Shown: in pieces, positions 35,296-43,063 of the stretch | Numbering within the stretch: position 1 is the stretch's first letter | Layout: every line of letters starts with the position of its first letter | Assembly: GCA_050288425.1 (NCBI GenBank) | Contig: JBNKDU010000042.1 | Coordinates: 1 to 64,000 of the forward strand | Reading direction: 5' to 3' | Length of the DNA stretch: 64,000 nt | Source: JARRKU01 sp050288425 | GTDB taxonomy: Bacteria; Desulfobacterota; Desulfobacteria; Desulfobacterales; Desulfosarcinaceae | Notes under the pieces: model-generated | What the model saw: the letters and a program-made list of their open reading frames with translations, nothing else | Databases searched by the model: none | What the model was told of the DNA's origin: nothing | Position numbers and translations under genes: made by a program

Positions 35296-35898
35296 ATGCG
35301 TCATGTCGTCCTTATCGCTTTGATTGCCGCCGTCGGTATCGGCAGTCCCTCATCCGCCCATGCCCGGCCGCCGCAGGAGATTGCCGGGTTTGCCCTCGGA
35401 AAAACCATCGAAACCTGCCATGGGAGCCTGCGGATGGAGACCGAGATGCCCATCCGATATCATCCCTACCTGAACGAAGTGCAGATCAAATCCACGGGCG
35501 GGTTCAGATCCGGCTTGATCACCTTCGACCAATGCGCCAATCCGGGGCGCATCGTGCGCATCAAGATGAAGTACGCCGATTCGAGCAAGCCATTCTTCGA
35601 GAAGCTGTTGAAGATCTACAAACAGCGGTTCGGACGGGATCCCGAATGGAGGGGAGACCCGTTTCATATCGCACTGGCCTGGAAATGGTCGTTCAGCGAC
35701 GACCAGGGCAATAACATCGGGTTGATCCTCCAGCACAACCTCAAGGACGAGGACGAGAAGCGGGGCAACGCCGTCAAGCTGATCCTGTACAACGGTGTGG
35801 AAGAGGCCCGGGCCTGCTACGAATCCCGGCAGGCCGGCGCCCCCGAACCGCCGGAGCCGGTCGGTCCCGTTGATTGGGATCGACTGATCCCGCACTGA
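35296..35898 (+). CDS. Exported protein of unknown function
   Basis: A 200-residue protein with a signal peptide: MRHVVLIALIAAVGIG followed by SSAHA, cleavage near residue 23. The mature protein begins RPPQEIAGFALGKTIETC and is rich in charged residues and aromatic strands; two cysteines (in IETCHG and DQCANPG) could form a disulfide, and a third lies near the C-terminus. The tail is proline-rich (EPPEPVGPV). GAGGT precedes ATG 35296. It is separated by 133 bases from the OPT-like gene and by 56 from the next gene. No family recognised. Confidence 0.68.
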   Translation: MRHVVLIALIAAVGIGSPSSAHARPPQEIAGFALGKTIETCHGSLRMETEMPIRYHPYLNEVQIKSTGGFRSGLITFDQCANPGRIVRIKMKYADSSKPFFEKLLKIYKQRFGRDPEWRGDPFHIALAWKWSFSDDQGNNIGLILQHNLKDEDEKRGNAVKLILYNGVEEARACYESRQAGAPEPPEPVGPVDWDRLIPH

Positions 35899-35954
35899 GC
35901 CCGGTTGGCCCCTCCGGGCCAACGTACGGAACATATCGCCGATGATGGTATCTT

Positions 35955-36863
35955 TTGATCGAAATTCCTGCCTATAATCCCAAGGAGATCGCATGGAACG
36001 GCGTGCGCTTCCGGGTTCCCTCCGGCTGGGAAATCAGCCGCATGGGACATCGCTACCTGCAGCTGGAGGATGACGACGGGCCGGTATTCGAGTTGAAATG
36101 GCAGTCGGTGAAGGGCCGCTTTTCCCATGACGACCACTTGAAAAAAATCGGCGCCGGGCATTGGAGACGCAAGGGCATCGAGGTGGAAGCCGGAGAACCT
36201 CCCGACCATTGGCGCGACGCCCTGGGTCGATATTCTGCGCGCGCCTTTCGATGGCAGGGGGCCCGTCTCGGCGGAGAGGGGGCGGTGCTTTACTGCGCCG
36301 TCTGTCGCACGGCCCTGTTGGTCCAGTTTCTGCGGGACGACATCGTCGCCGACAAGGCGCTGTGCAGCGGAATCCTGGCTTCGTTGCGCGACCATTCCTC
36401 CTCCGGTGGAGAAGGCCGGGTGCGTTGGGCGGTCTACGATCTGAGGGCCGAGGTACCCGTCGCCTTCACCCTGAAGGATTACCGCTTCCATGCCGGCGAA
36501 TTTACGCTGACCTTTGACGGCCCCGGGCACGCGCTTCTTTCGCTGCACCGTTGGGGGCCGGCATCCATGGTCCTGGCCAGACAGACCCTGGACCAGTTTG
36601 TCGGCAGCCGGTTCACCTGGATCGACCACCGGCTGGCCGTGGAGATGATAAAAGAAGATGGTTTCATTCACGTGGAAGGCGTTCGGTCCCGGCTTGGGTG
36701 GGTCCTATGGCTGCGGCGCATGGCCCGCAAACCCGCCTTCCACTGGCTGCATGCCTGGCGCGACGAAGCCCGGAATCGCATTCTGGCGGTGGATGCCCGC
36801 GGCAGCCATCCGCTGCCGCACCAGACCCTGGAAGAGGTGAGTGATGGGTATGTCGTGGTTTAA
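35955..36863 (+). CDS. Uncharacterised protein paired with a PqqD-like gene
   Basis: A 302-residue soluble protein without signal peptide or membrane helix. It starts with TTG at 35955: an in-frame TGA at 35943 excludes longer forms and no ATG occurs early in this frame. The N-terminal part (IAWNGVRFRVPSGWEI ... VFELKWQSVKG) looks like a beta-rich domain repeated loosely in the second half (FTLKDYRFHAGEFTLTF), suggesting two similar halves. Cysteines lie in LYCAVCRTALL. Its end overlaps the PqqD-like gene by about 20 bases, so the two products are probably made together and may interact. Function unknown. Confidence 0.65.
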   Translation: MIEIPAYNPKEIAWNGVRFRVPSGWEISRMGHRYLQLEDDDGPVFELKWQSVKGRFSHDDHLKKIGAGHWRRKGIEVEAGEPPDHWRDALGRYSARAFRWQGARLGGEGAVLYCAVCRTALLVQFLRDDIVADKALCSGILASLRDHSSSGGEGRVRWAVYDLRAEVPVAFTLKDYRFHAGEFTLTFDGPGHALLSLHRWGPASMVLARQTLDQFVGSRFTWIDHRLAVEMIKEDGFIHVEGVRSRLGWVLWLRRMARKPAFHWLHAWRDEARNRILAVDARGSHPLPHQTLEEVSDGYVVV

Positions 36864-37236
36864 GCGGGCATCGACGGCGGGGCCGGCCCTGACCCGGGGG
36901 GAGGCCCTGGACTGCGTGCCGCTGAAAAACCCGCGTGTCCGGGAACGGCCCTCGGAATCGGGAGATCTGCAGCTGACCTATCCTGTGACGCTGAAGCCCT
37001 GGTTCACCAGACTGGCGCGACGGCTGGGCGGAGGCGGGGTGACCGAACAATTCAAGAAATTGCAGCTCGATGCCATGGGTTCGGTGGTATGGGAGCTGTT
37101 GGACGGCCAGGCCACTGTCCGCAAGATCGTCGCACGATTCGCGGACCGCTACCAGCTCCACCGAAGAGAGGCGGAAGTGGCCGTGACCCAATTCCTGCGG
37201 GAACTGGGCAAGCGCGGCCTCATCGCTCTCCATTGA
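36844..37236 (+). CDS. PqqD-like protein
   Basis: A 130-residue protein whose C-terminal 70 residues fit the PqqD fold: LQLDAMGSVVWELLDGQATVRKIVARFADRYQ split as LDAMGSVVWELLDG, TVRKIVARFADRY and VTQFLRELGKRGLI. PqqD-type domains bind peptides and present them to modifying enzymes in RiPP pathways, but stand-alone forms are also used elsewhere. The N-terminal 50 residues are different and include CVPLKNPRVRER. ATG 36844 has GAGGTG about seven bases upstream; GTG 36841 and ATG 36850 are alternatives. It overlaps the preceding gene. No radical SAM or obvious precursor peptide gene is adjacent. Confidence 0.78.
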   Translation: MGMSWFKRASTAGPALTRGEALDCVPLKNPRVRERPSESGDLQLTYPVTLKPWFTRLARRLGGGGVTEQFKKLQLDAMGSVVWELLDGQATVRKIVARFADRYQLHRREAEVAVTQFLRELGKRGLIALH

Positions 37237-37321
37237 TACCGGGACGGCCTGTGGACATGGCCGCGAACGCGGGAAGGAGTTGAAATCACCCGCCAACCCA
37301 TGAGGGGAAAGGGACGAACGC

Positions 37322-37414
37322 ATGAAACGGGTGGCATTGCATTATCTCTTCACGGCTACGGCCCTGACGCTATACGGCGGTCAGGTCTGACCGTTCCTGG
37401 AAACACTGCCCCCC
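37322..37414 (+). other. Natural N-terminus of the SpoIIE-type gene, interrupted by in-frame TGA
   Basis: ATG 37322 follows AAAGGG at proper spacing and is in frame with the phosphatase gene. Reading gives 22 codons of a plausible membrane-protein start (MKRVALHYLFTATALTLYGG), then TGA at 37388-37390, then PFLETLPP leading without break into the downstream frame from 37415. One base change (TGG to TGA) would explain it. A GCCCCC-CGTGATCCT-GGGGGC stem-loop starts 18 bases after the TGA. Confidence 0.7.
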
Positions 37415-38854
37415 GTGATCCTGGGGGCGACGTTTCTCACCGGCTTCGCCATCGTCTTCGCTCTGCGGATTCCCCTGGAGCGATGGCTGGTGGAGTCGGT
37501 GGATATCCTGCAACGGCCCAGACGCCAGTTGCTGATGGACGGCGGACTCTGTATCGCCTTGGGCGTGGGTGTCATGATCTTCGACCGCCTGGCATTCAAG
37601 TTTCCCCTGGTCAACGGCCTGGTGGTAGTGCTGGGCTGTGCCATGGCCGGGTTTTTCGTCTCCATCGACATGTCGTTGGCCCGCGAAAGGGAGGCCATCC
37701 GGGTGGCCCTCGATCGCCAGCAGGTGCTGCCGCCTCCGGCACGCCTCTATCCCATGAGCCGGAAATTCTCCCTGATCGCCTTTTCCATGGCGGTGATCGT
37801 GACCCTGGTGGTCGGGTCGGTGGTCTCCCATGATATTTCCTGGTTGCGGGCCGTGGAAAACAACGCCCAGGCCGCAATCCAGGCCGGTTTGTCGGTGATG
37901 TACGAGATCTTCTTCATCATGATCGTGCTCCTGGTATGGGTGTCCAACCTGATCTACTCTTACTCCGCCAACCTCAATCTGCTGTTCGACAGCGAAACCA
38001 GAGTGCTCCGGCAGGTCAGCCGGGGCGACTTCTCCCAATGGGTACCGGTGGCCACCAATGACGAATTCGGTTTCATCGCCGGGCACACCAATCGGATGAT
38101 CGAGGGTCTCAAGCATCGCATCCAGCTGATCTCCTCCCTGAAGCTGGCCGAGGAGGTGCAGCAGAACCTGTTGCCCCAGACCGCGCCGGATTGGCCCGAA
38201 TTGGACATTTCCGGCCAGAGCATCTATTGTGACGAAACCGGGGGTGACTATTTCGATTACTTCCGACTGCCCGACGAGCGCATGGTCATCGTGGTGGCCG
38301 ATTCCTCGGGCCACGGCGTGGGGGCGGCCCTGCATATGACCACGGCCCGGGCGTTTCTGCATTCCGGCATCCGGAACTACCGGGGACCGGCGCATCTGCT
38401 CAACGAGGTCAACGGGTTTCTGACCCGCGACAGTTTCGAAACCGGCCGGTTCACCTCCATGTTCCTGCTGGAGATCGATCCCGTCGGCAACTGCCTGCGC
38501 TGGGTCCGTGCCGGTCATGATCCGGCCCTGATGTTCGACCCTGTCCGCGGTCGATTCGAAGAACTCATTGGCAAGGGCATGGCCCTGGGCGTGGACCTGA
38601 CCTACGAATATGAAGAAAACCGGCATGACGGATGGTCCACCGGCAGCATTATCGTCGTCGGCACCGACGGCATCCGCGAGGCGCGCGATGCGGCCGGAGA
38701 AATGTTCGGAAAGCAACGGCTTCAAGACATTGTGCGCGACCGTGCCGGACAGACGGCCGAAACCATCAAGACCGCCCTGATGGAAGCAGTGACGGCCTTT
38801 CGCGGCGATGCTCCCCAGGAAGACGATGTGACCCTGGTGGTGGTCAAGCTCTGA
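37415..38854 (+). CDS. SpoIIE/RsbU-type PP2C phosphatase with membrane and HAMP regions
   Basis: From the first usable start after an in-frame stop (GTG 37415) this gives 479 residues. Order: hydrophobic helices (about 1-22, 42-75, 115-140 and 160-190), a HAMP-like linker (FDSETRVLRQVSRGDFSQWVPV), and a PP2C-type serine phosphatase domain (about 245-479) with GGDYFDYF, VVADSSGHGVGAAL, VVGTDGIREA and EDDVTLVVV, which hold the metal-binding aspartates. Such enzymes reactivate STAS proteins in partner-switching pathways; a STAS gene and an RsbW-like kinase gene lie 4-5 kb downstream. The natural start is probably ATG 37322, but TGA at 37388 interrupts it, so expression level is uncertain. Confidence 0.85.
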   Translation: MILGATFLTGFAIVFALRIPLERWLVESVDILQRPRRQLLMDGGLCIALGVGVMIFDRLAFKFPLVNGLVVVLGCAMAGFFVSIDMSLAREREAIRVALDRQQVLPPPARLYPMSRKFSLIAFSMAVIVTLVVGSVVSHDISWLRAVENNAQAAIQAGLSVMYEIFFIMIVLLVWVSNLIYSYSANLNLLFDSETRVLRQVSRGDFSQWVPVATNDEFGFIAGHTNRMIEGLKHRIQLISSLKLAEEVQQNLLPQTAPDWPELDISGQSIYCDETGGDYFDYFRLPDERMVIVVADSSGHGVGAALHMTTARAFLHSGIRNYRGPAHLLNEVNGFLTRDSFETGRFTSMFLLEIDPVGNCLRWVRAGHDPALMFDPVRGRFEELIGKGMALGVDLTYEYEENRHDGWSTGSIIVVGTDGIREARDAAGEMFGKQRLQDIVRDRAGQTAETIKTALMEAVTAFRGDAPQEDDVTLVVVKL

Positions 38855-38941
38855 AGCCCTCCGGCTTTTGCAAAGACAGGGTAAACCATGTCGTCGCATA
38901 AAAAAGATGGCAAAAGGGATGACAGATAGGAAAGACTTTTC

Positions 38942-41458
38942 ATGAAAAGCGCTGACAAGCCTGTCACCCAGCGGACGCTCTTCTCCTGGGTAATCGCCGG
39001 CAAACTCAAGCTGCAGATACTGCTGGTTGGGGTGATCATCATCACCGTATTCGCACGGGTGGTTCCGCTGGAGATGCAGAAGCGGATCGTCAACGAAGCG
39101 ATCAACCTGCGCAAGTTGGACCTCCTGCTGATCTATTGCGGGATTTACCTGGCCGCGGTGGTGGTGGCCGGCGGTCTCAAGTATTGGATCAGCTACCTGC
39201 AGAACAGCATCGGCGAGCATGCCCTGGCCGAAATGCGCAAGCAGCTCTACCACCACATCATCACCCTGCCGCTGGGATTCTTCCGCCATACCCAGCCGGG
39301 CATGGTGGTCTCCTCCCTGGTGACGGAACTGGCGGTCGCCGGCAATTTCGTCGGCATGGCCCTGGCCGTACCGGTGGTCAATGTGATGACCCTGCTGGCG
39401 TTCGCCGCCTATCTGATCTGGCTCAATCCGCTGCTGGGCGTGGTCTCGCTCTCCATCTATCCGGTGGTGCTGTTCCTGGTGCCCTTATTGCAGAAGCGGG
39501 CCAACCGGGCCAACAAACAGCGGGTGGACCATACCCGGACCCTCTCTTCCCGGATCGCCGAATCGGTGAGCGGGATTCATGAAATCCACGGCAACGGCGC
39601 CTATCCCCTGGAGAATCGCAAGTACGATGGAATCGTCGATCGGCTGTTGAAAATCCGGATTGTCTGGGGGCTCTACAAGCAAGGCGTCAAGGCCCTCAAC
39701 AACTTCTTCAATAATCTGAGCCCCTTCCTGATCTTTGTCCTCGGCGGCTACCTGGCCATGCACGGCCGGCTCGAACTGGGTGCCTTGGTGGCCTTTCTGT
39801 CCGCCCAGGAAAAACTCTACTCTCCCTGGAAGGAGCTCATCGGTTTCTATCAGGTTTTCCATGATGCCAAGGTTAGCTATAGCCGCACCATGGAGTATTT
39901 CGATCTCCTGCCCGAGCATGCCATCGAACCGGTGGGCCGCAAGCCGCTGGATCTGGATGCCAGCCTGGTAGTAAAAGATCTCTCCTTTGTCACCCCCGAC
40001 GGCATCGTCCTGCTGGACAACGTCAATTTCTCCTTGAATTCCGGCGAACATTTGGCGGTGGTGGGCTTTTCCGGCAGTGGCAAAAGCACCCTGGCCCAAT
40101 GTGTGGCCCAGCTATACAAGTATTCCGGCGGCAATATCCTGCTGGGCGACCACGAAGTCGCCGATCTTACCAAGAGAGACATGATCAACAATTTTGGTTT
40201 CGTGTCCCAGTCCCCTTTTATCTTCGAGGGCACCATCGCCGAGAACCTGCTGTATGGATGCAAAGCCCGTGAGGCGCGCAACGGCGAGAGGCCCGCGGAC
40301 GGGTTGCCCGACCTGGACGATCGCATTTCCGTGCTGCACCAGGCCGGGATTTTCGTGGATGTGCTGCGTTTCGGCCTGACGGCCCTGTTGTCTCCCGAGG
40401 CGCATGCCGACCTGGCCGCCAGCATCGTACGGGTGCGTCTCAGCTTCCAGGAGGAGTACGGGAATCAACTGGGCCGCAACGTGGAGTTCTTCGACGACGG
40501 GGCCTATCTCTACTTTTCCAGCGTGGACGAGAACCTGAGTCTGGGTTCGGCCAACGATCCCGACTTTCAATTGGCACGGCTCCCCGACAACGCGGTTTTT
40601 CGCGAATTTCTCCAAGAGGCCGGCCTGGCCCGGCCGTTATTGAGCCTGGGGGCCGAGCTTTCCCGCCTGACCGTGGACATCCTCGGCGATATGCCCCCGA
40701 ATCATGTCTTTTTCGAACAAAGTCCCATCCTGCCCGAGGAACTGGAGGACTACAAACGACTGGTGGCCCGTTCGGCGAACGCCAATCCGGACGAGCTGGA
40801 CGAGCAGGATCGGAAGATGCTGCTCACCGTGGCCCTGCGCTTTGCGCCGGGAATTCATAAGATGGCGGGGTTGCCGACGTCGTTGCGCAATCTCATCCTC
40901 GATGGCCGGGACCTGTTCCGCGAGACAGTGACCAAGGCGCACCCCGACGCCTTCGTGTTCTACCGCGCCGACGAGTATATCTATTCCCAGACCATCCTGA
41001 ACAACATTCTTTTCGGAAAACCCACCAGCACCAATCCGCAGATACAGGACAAGATCAACCAGAGCATCATTCAGCTGCTCATCGGCGAAGATCTGCTGGA
41101 ATCCATCATCGAGATCGGCATGCAGTACGAGGTGGGCACCAAGGGCGACAAGCTGTCCGGCGGGCAGCGCCAGAAGCTGGCCATCGCCCGGGCGTTGCTG
41201 AAACAACCCCGGCTCCTGATCATGGACGAGGCTACCTCCGCGTTGGACAACAATTCCCAGTCCCGCATCCAAAATCTCATCGATACGCGCTACAAAGGCC
41301 GCAGCACGCTGATCTCCGTGGTGCACCGACTGGACATTATCAAGAATTTCAATAAGGTGGCCGTGATGAAGGCCGGAAAAATCATCGAACTGGGGTCTTA
41401 CGATGAATTAATGCAGCAAAAAGGAGTGCTCTATGAACTTGTGTCCGGAAAACGGTGA
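38942..41458 (+). CDS. ABC exporter-type fusion with an interrupted nucleotide-binding domain
   Basis: An 838-residue protein: exporter-type membrane domain (about 20-330, six helices), then an ATPase domain with Walker A GFSGSGKST (375-383), Q-loop VSQ (421-423) and TIAENLLYG (431-439). The next standard parts appear only 250 residues later: SQTILNNILFG (682-692), signature LSGGQ (738-742), Walker B LLIMDEATSALD (about 758-769) and the switch histidine in VVHRLD. The insert (about 440-680) contains a second motif-like copy, SSVDENLSLG (526-535), so the post-Q-loop pattern occurs three times. Frame is intact and catalytic motifs are all present. The next gene, encoding a cNMP-binding protein, overlaps its end by 26 bases. 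Confidence 0.88.
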   Translation: MKSADKPVTQRTLFSWVIAGKLKLQILLVGVIIITVFARVVPLEMQKRIVNEAINLRKLDLLLIYCGIYLAAVVVAGGLKYWISYLQNSIGEHALAEMRKQLYHHIITLPLGFFRHTQPGMVVSSLVTELAVAGNFVGMALAVPVVNVMTLLAFAAYLIWLNPLLGVVSLSIYPVVLFLVPLLQKRANRANKQRVDHTRTLSSRIAESVSGIHEIHGNGAYPLENRKYDGIVDRLLKIRIVWGLYKQGVKALNNFFNNLSPFLIFVLGGYLAMHGRLELGALVAFLSAQEKLYSPWKELIGFYQVFHDAKVSYSRTMEYFDLLPEHAIEPVGRKPLDLDASLVVKDLSFVTPDGIVLLDNVNFSLNSGEHLAVVGFSGSGKSTLAQCVAQLYKYSGGNILLGDHEVADLTKRDMINNFGFVSQSPFIFEGTIAENLLYGCKAREARNGERPADGLPDLDDRISVLHQAGIFVDVLRFGLTALLSPEAHADLAASIVRVRLSFQEEYGNQLGRNVEFFDDGAYLYFSSVDENLSLGSANDPDFQLARLPDNAVFREFLQEAGLARPLLSLGAELSRLTVDILGDMPPNHVFFEQSPILPEELEDYKRLVARSANANPDELDEQDRKMLLTVALRFAPGIHKMAGLPTSLRNLILDGRDLFRETVTKAHPDAFVFYRADEYIYSQTILNNILFGKPTSTNPQIQDKINQSIIQLLIGEDLLESIIEIGMQYEVGTKGDKLSGGQRQKLAIARALLKQPRLLIMDEATSALDNNSQSRIQNLIDTRYKGRSTLISVVHRLDIIKNFNKVAVMKAGKIIELGSYDELMQQKGVLYELVSGKR

Positions 41459-41945
41459 GCAGGGCGCATCATGCGAGTTCAATCAGCATCTGGGTATTTT
41501 TCGGGAGATCCCCCTCTTCGCCGGCATGCCCCTGAAGGTCCACAAGGTGTTGGCCTACCTGTGCGCCCGGGAGACCTTCGAACCCGGGGAGCATTTGTTC
41601 CAGCAGGGAGATGACGATGGTCAGGGCATCTATGTCCTTTCCGGCGAATTGATCCTCAGCCGGAGGGACGACGAAGGCAACCGGACGCAGGTGGCGGATT
41701 ACGGTGCCGGAGATTTTCTGGGCGGTCTCGCCCTGCTGGCACCGGCCTCGCGGCTCTTTTCCCTGGAGGCCAGGACCGAAGCGGTTTGCATGGTGCTTCA
41801 CCGCGACAAGTTTCTGCATGCCATGGAACAATTTCCCGAGCTGATGCCCAAGGCGATTCAGGCCATGGTGAAACGCATCGGTGACTGGGACAAGCATGCG
41901 TTGCACCATCCGGATGCCTTCCATGCCGGCGTCAGTGTCGTATGA
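41433..41945 (+). CDS. Cyclic-nucleotide-binding-domain protein
   Basis: A 170-residue protein consisting of one CAP-family effector domain (about 20-150): FREIPLFAGMPLKVHKVLAYL, FEPGEHLFQQGDDDGQGIYVLSGEL and YGAGDFLGGLALLAPASRLFSLEARTEA. The phosphate-binding cassette GDFLGGLALL...SR has the general form of a cyclic-nucleotide site. There is no DNA-binding domain, so it probably signals by protein contact. AAAGGAG stands before ATG 41433, inside the end of the ABC gene, and the 26-base overlap points to a close functional link with that transporter. Confidence 0.86.
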   Translation: MNLCPENGEQGASCEFNQHLGIFREIPLFAGMPLKVHKVLAYLCARETFEPGEHLFQQGDDDGQGIYVLSGELILSRRDDEGNRTQVADYGAGDFLGGLALLAPASRLFSLEARTEAVCMVLHRDKFLHAMEQFPELMPKAIQAMVKRIGDWDKHALHHPDAFHAGVSVV

Positions 41946-42125
41946 GGCGGCTGGATCCCACAGCCGGTATCGGCGCGGTCCAGGGTTTCGCAGGCCGGTT
42001 TTGACACGTCCGGCCAAGAGGGTTAGTTTGGTGCTGTCGGAATGCGTTCGAAGGGGGTTTGGCCGGTCGCGACCGGGATCGCGGCCACGACGAGGAAGGA
42101 TGGCACGCGAATCAGGATGGCGAAT

Positions 42126-42584
42126 ATGCCTGCCGTGAAAATGGAAATCCAACTGCACAACCGGATGGAAGACCTGGACCGGCTCACCCGGCAACTGGAC
42201 CGGTTCTGCCATCGGGCCGGGCTCGGCAACCGCTGCTACGGACAGGTCTGCCTGGCCCTGGAAGAGTTGTTCGCCAACATCGTCCAGCACGGGAATGTGG
42301 ACGGACAGACTCTCCGGATCGCCGTTTTTCTTGCCTTGGTGGACGACATCTTGACCGTCCGCATCGAGGATGACGGGATCCCCTTCGATCCCAACGCGGC
42401 GGCCCAACCCGATCTGAATTGTTCCCTGGAGCAGCGCAAGATCGGCGGACTGGGCATCCATCTGATTAAGAAGTCGATGGACGAGGTCCGCTACCTGCGA
42501 TGCGAAAACAAGAATGTGACCATCTTGAAAAAGACGGTGAAGGGACCGCGCTGTCGGTCGAATCACCCCGAAGACGAAAAGTAA
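42126..42584 (+). CDS. RsbW-like anti-sigma-factor ATPase
   Basis: A 152-residue HATPase_c protein of the RsbW/SpoIIAB type. The N box is CLALEELFANIVQHG, followed by VRIEDDGIPFDP (G1 box) and KIGGLGIHLIKKSMDEVRY (G2 box). Such proteins phosphorylate a STAS partner or hold a target protein. The start is uncertain: ATG 42126 has AGGA at good spacing, ATG 42117 and ATG 42042 are in frame. A gap of about 180 bases separates it from the cNMP gene. It is followed 48 bases later by the STAS gene and, with the SpoIIE-type phosphatase upstream, makes a complete partner-switching set. Confidence 0.88.
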   Translation: MPAVKMEIQLHNRMEDLDRLTRQLDRFCHRAGLGNRCYGQVCLALEELFANIVQHGNVDGQTLRIAVFLALVDDILTVRIEDDGIPFDPNAAAQPDLNCSLEQRKIGGLGIHLIKKSMDEVRYLRCENKNVTILKKTVKGPRCRSNHPEDEK

Positions 42585-42632
42585 TGACGGCCCCCAAGGG
42601 GGGAACAATCATCCGTCAATGGGAGGCAATCA

Positions 42633-42965
42633 ATGGATATCATTGAAGCCAGGCAGGACGATGTGAAGATTTATCGGGTACGGGGACGTCTCGACTCCAA
42701 TAGTTCTCCTGAATTGGAGAAGAAGATTTTCGAAGCCATCGGCAATGGATCCAAGGACATGGTTCTCGATTTCGAACAGCTGGAGTATATCTCCAGCGCC
42801 GGTCTGCGCGTGATTTTGAAGGCCACCAAGGACATCAAGCGCGCCGATGGCAAGATCGTGCTGTGCGCCATGCAGGATTATGTGAAAGAGGTGTTTGAAA
42901 TCTCCGGATTCGATTCGCTGCTGCCCATCGTGACCTCGGTCGACGATGCCGTCAAGACATTCTGA
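42633..42965 (+). CDS. STAS-domain anti-sigma-factor antagonist
   Basis: A 110-residue single STAS domain, the length of SpoIIAA/RsbV. The phosphorylation-site region reads LEYISSAGLRVILKATKDI, with the usual D-S pair changed to S-S; the second serine (residue about 54) is the expected phosphoryl acceptor. The N-terminal strand and VRGRLDSNSSPELEKKI are typical. GGGAGG precedes ATG 42633 at six bases. It follows the RsbW-like ATPase gene; the two products should bind each other, and the SpoIIE-type phosphatase encoded at 37415 should remove the phosphate. Confidence 0.92.
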   Translation: MDIIEARQDDVKIYRVRGRLDSNSSPELEKKIFEAIGNGSKDMVLDFEQLEYISSAGLRVILKATKDIKRADGKIVLCAMQDYVKEVFEISGFDSLLPIVTSVDDAVKTF

Positions 42966-43063
42966 CGATACGTCAAGAATTGACCAACCCGAATCGCCTG
43001 CGGCCCACATCGACCGGCCGTACTTCCGGAGCGATATTGAACCGCCGACAAGGAGCACGATCC

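Noticed and set aside
37300..37833. Plus-strand open frame of 177 codons overlapping the start of the SpoIIE-type gene
   Set aside because: Its translation is rich in G, R and P without domains; the overlapping frame encodes the membrane part of the phosphatase.
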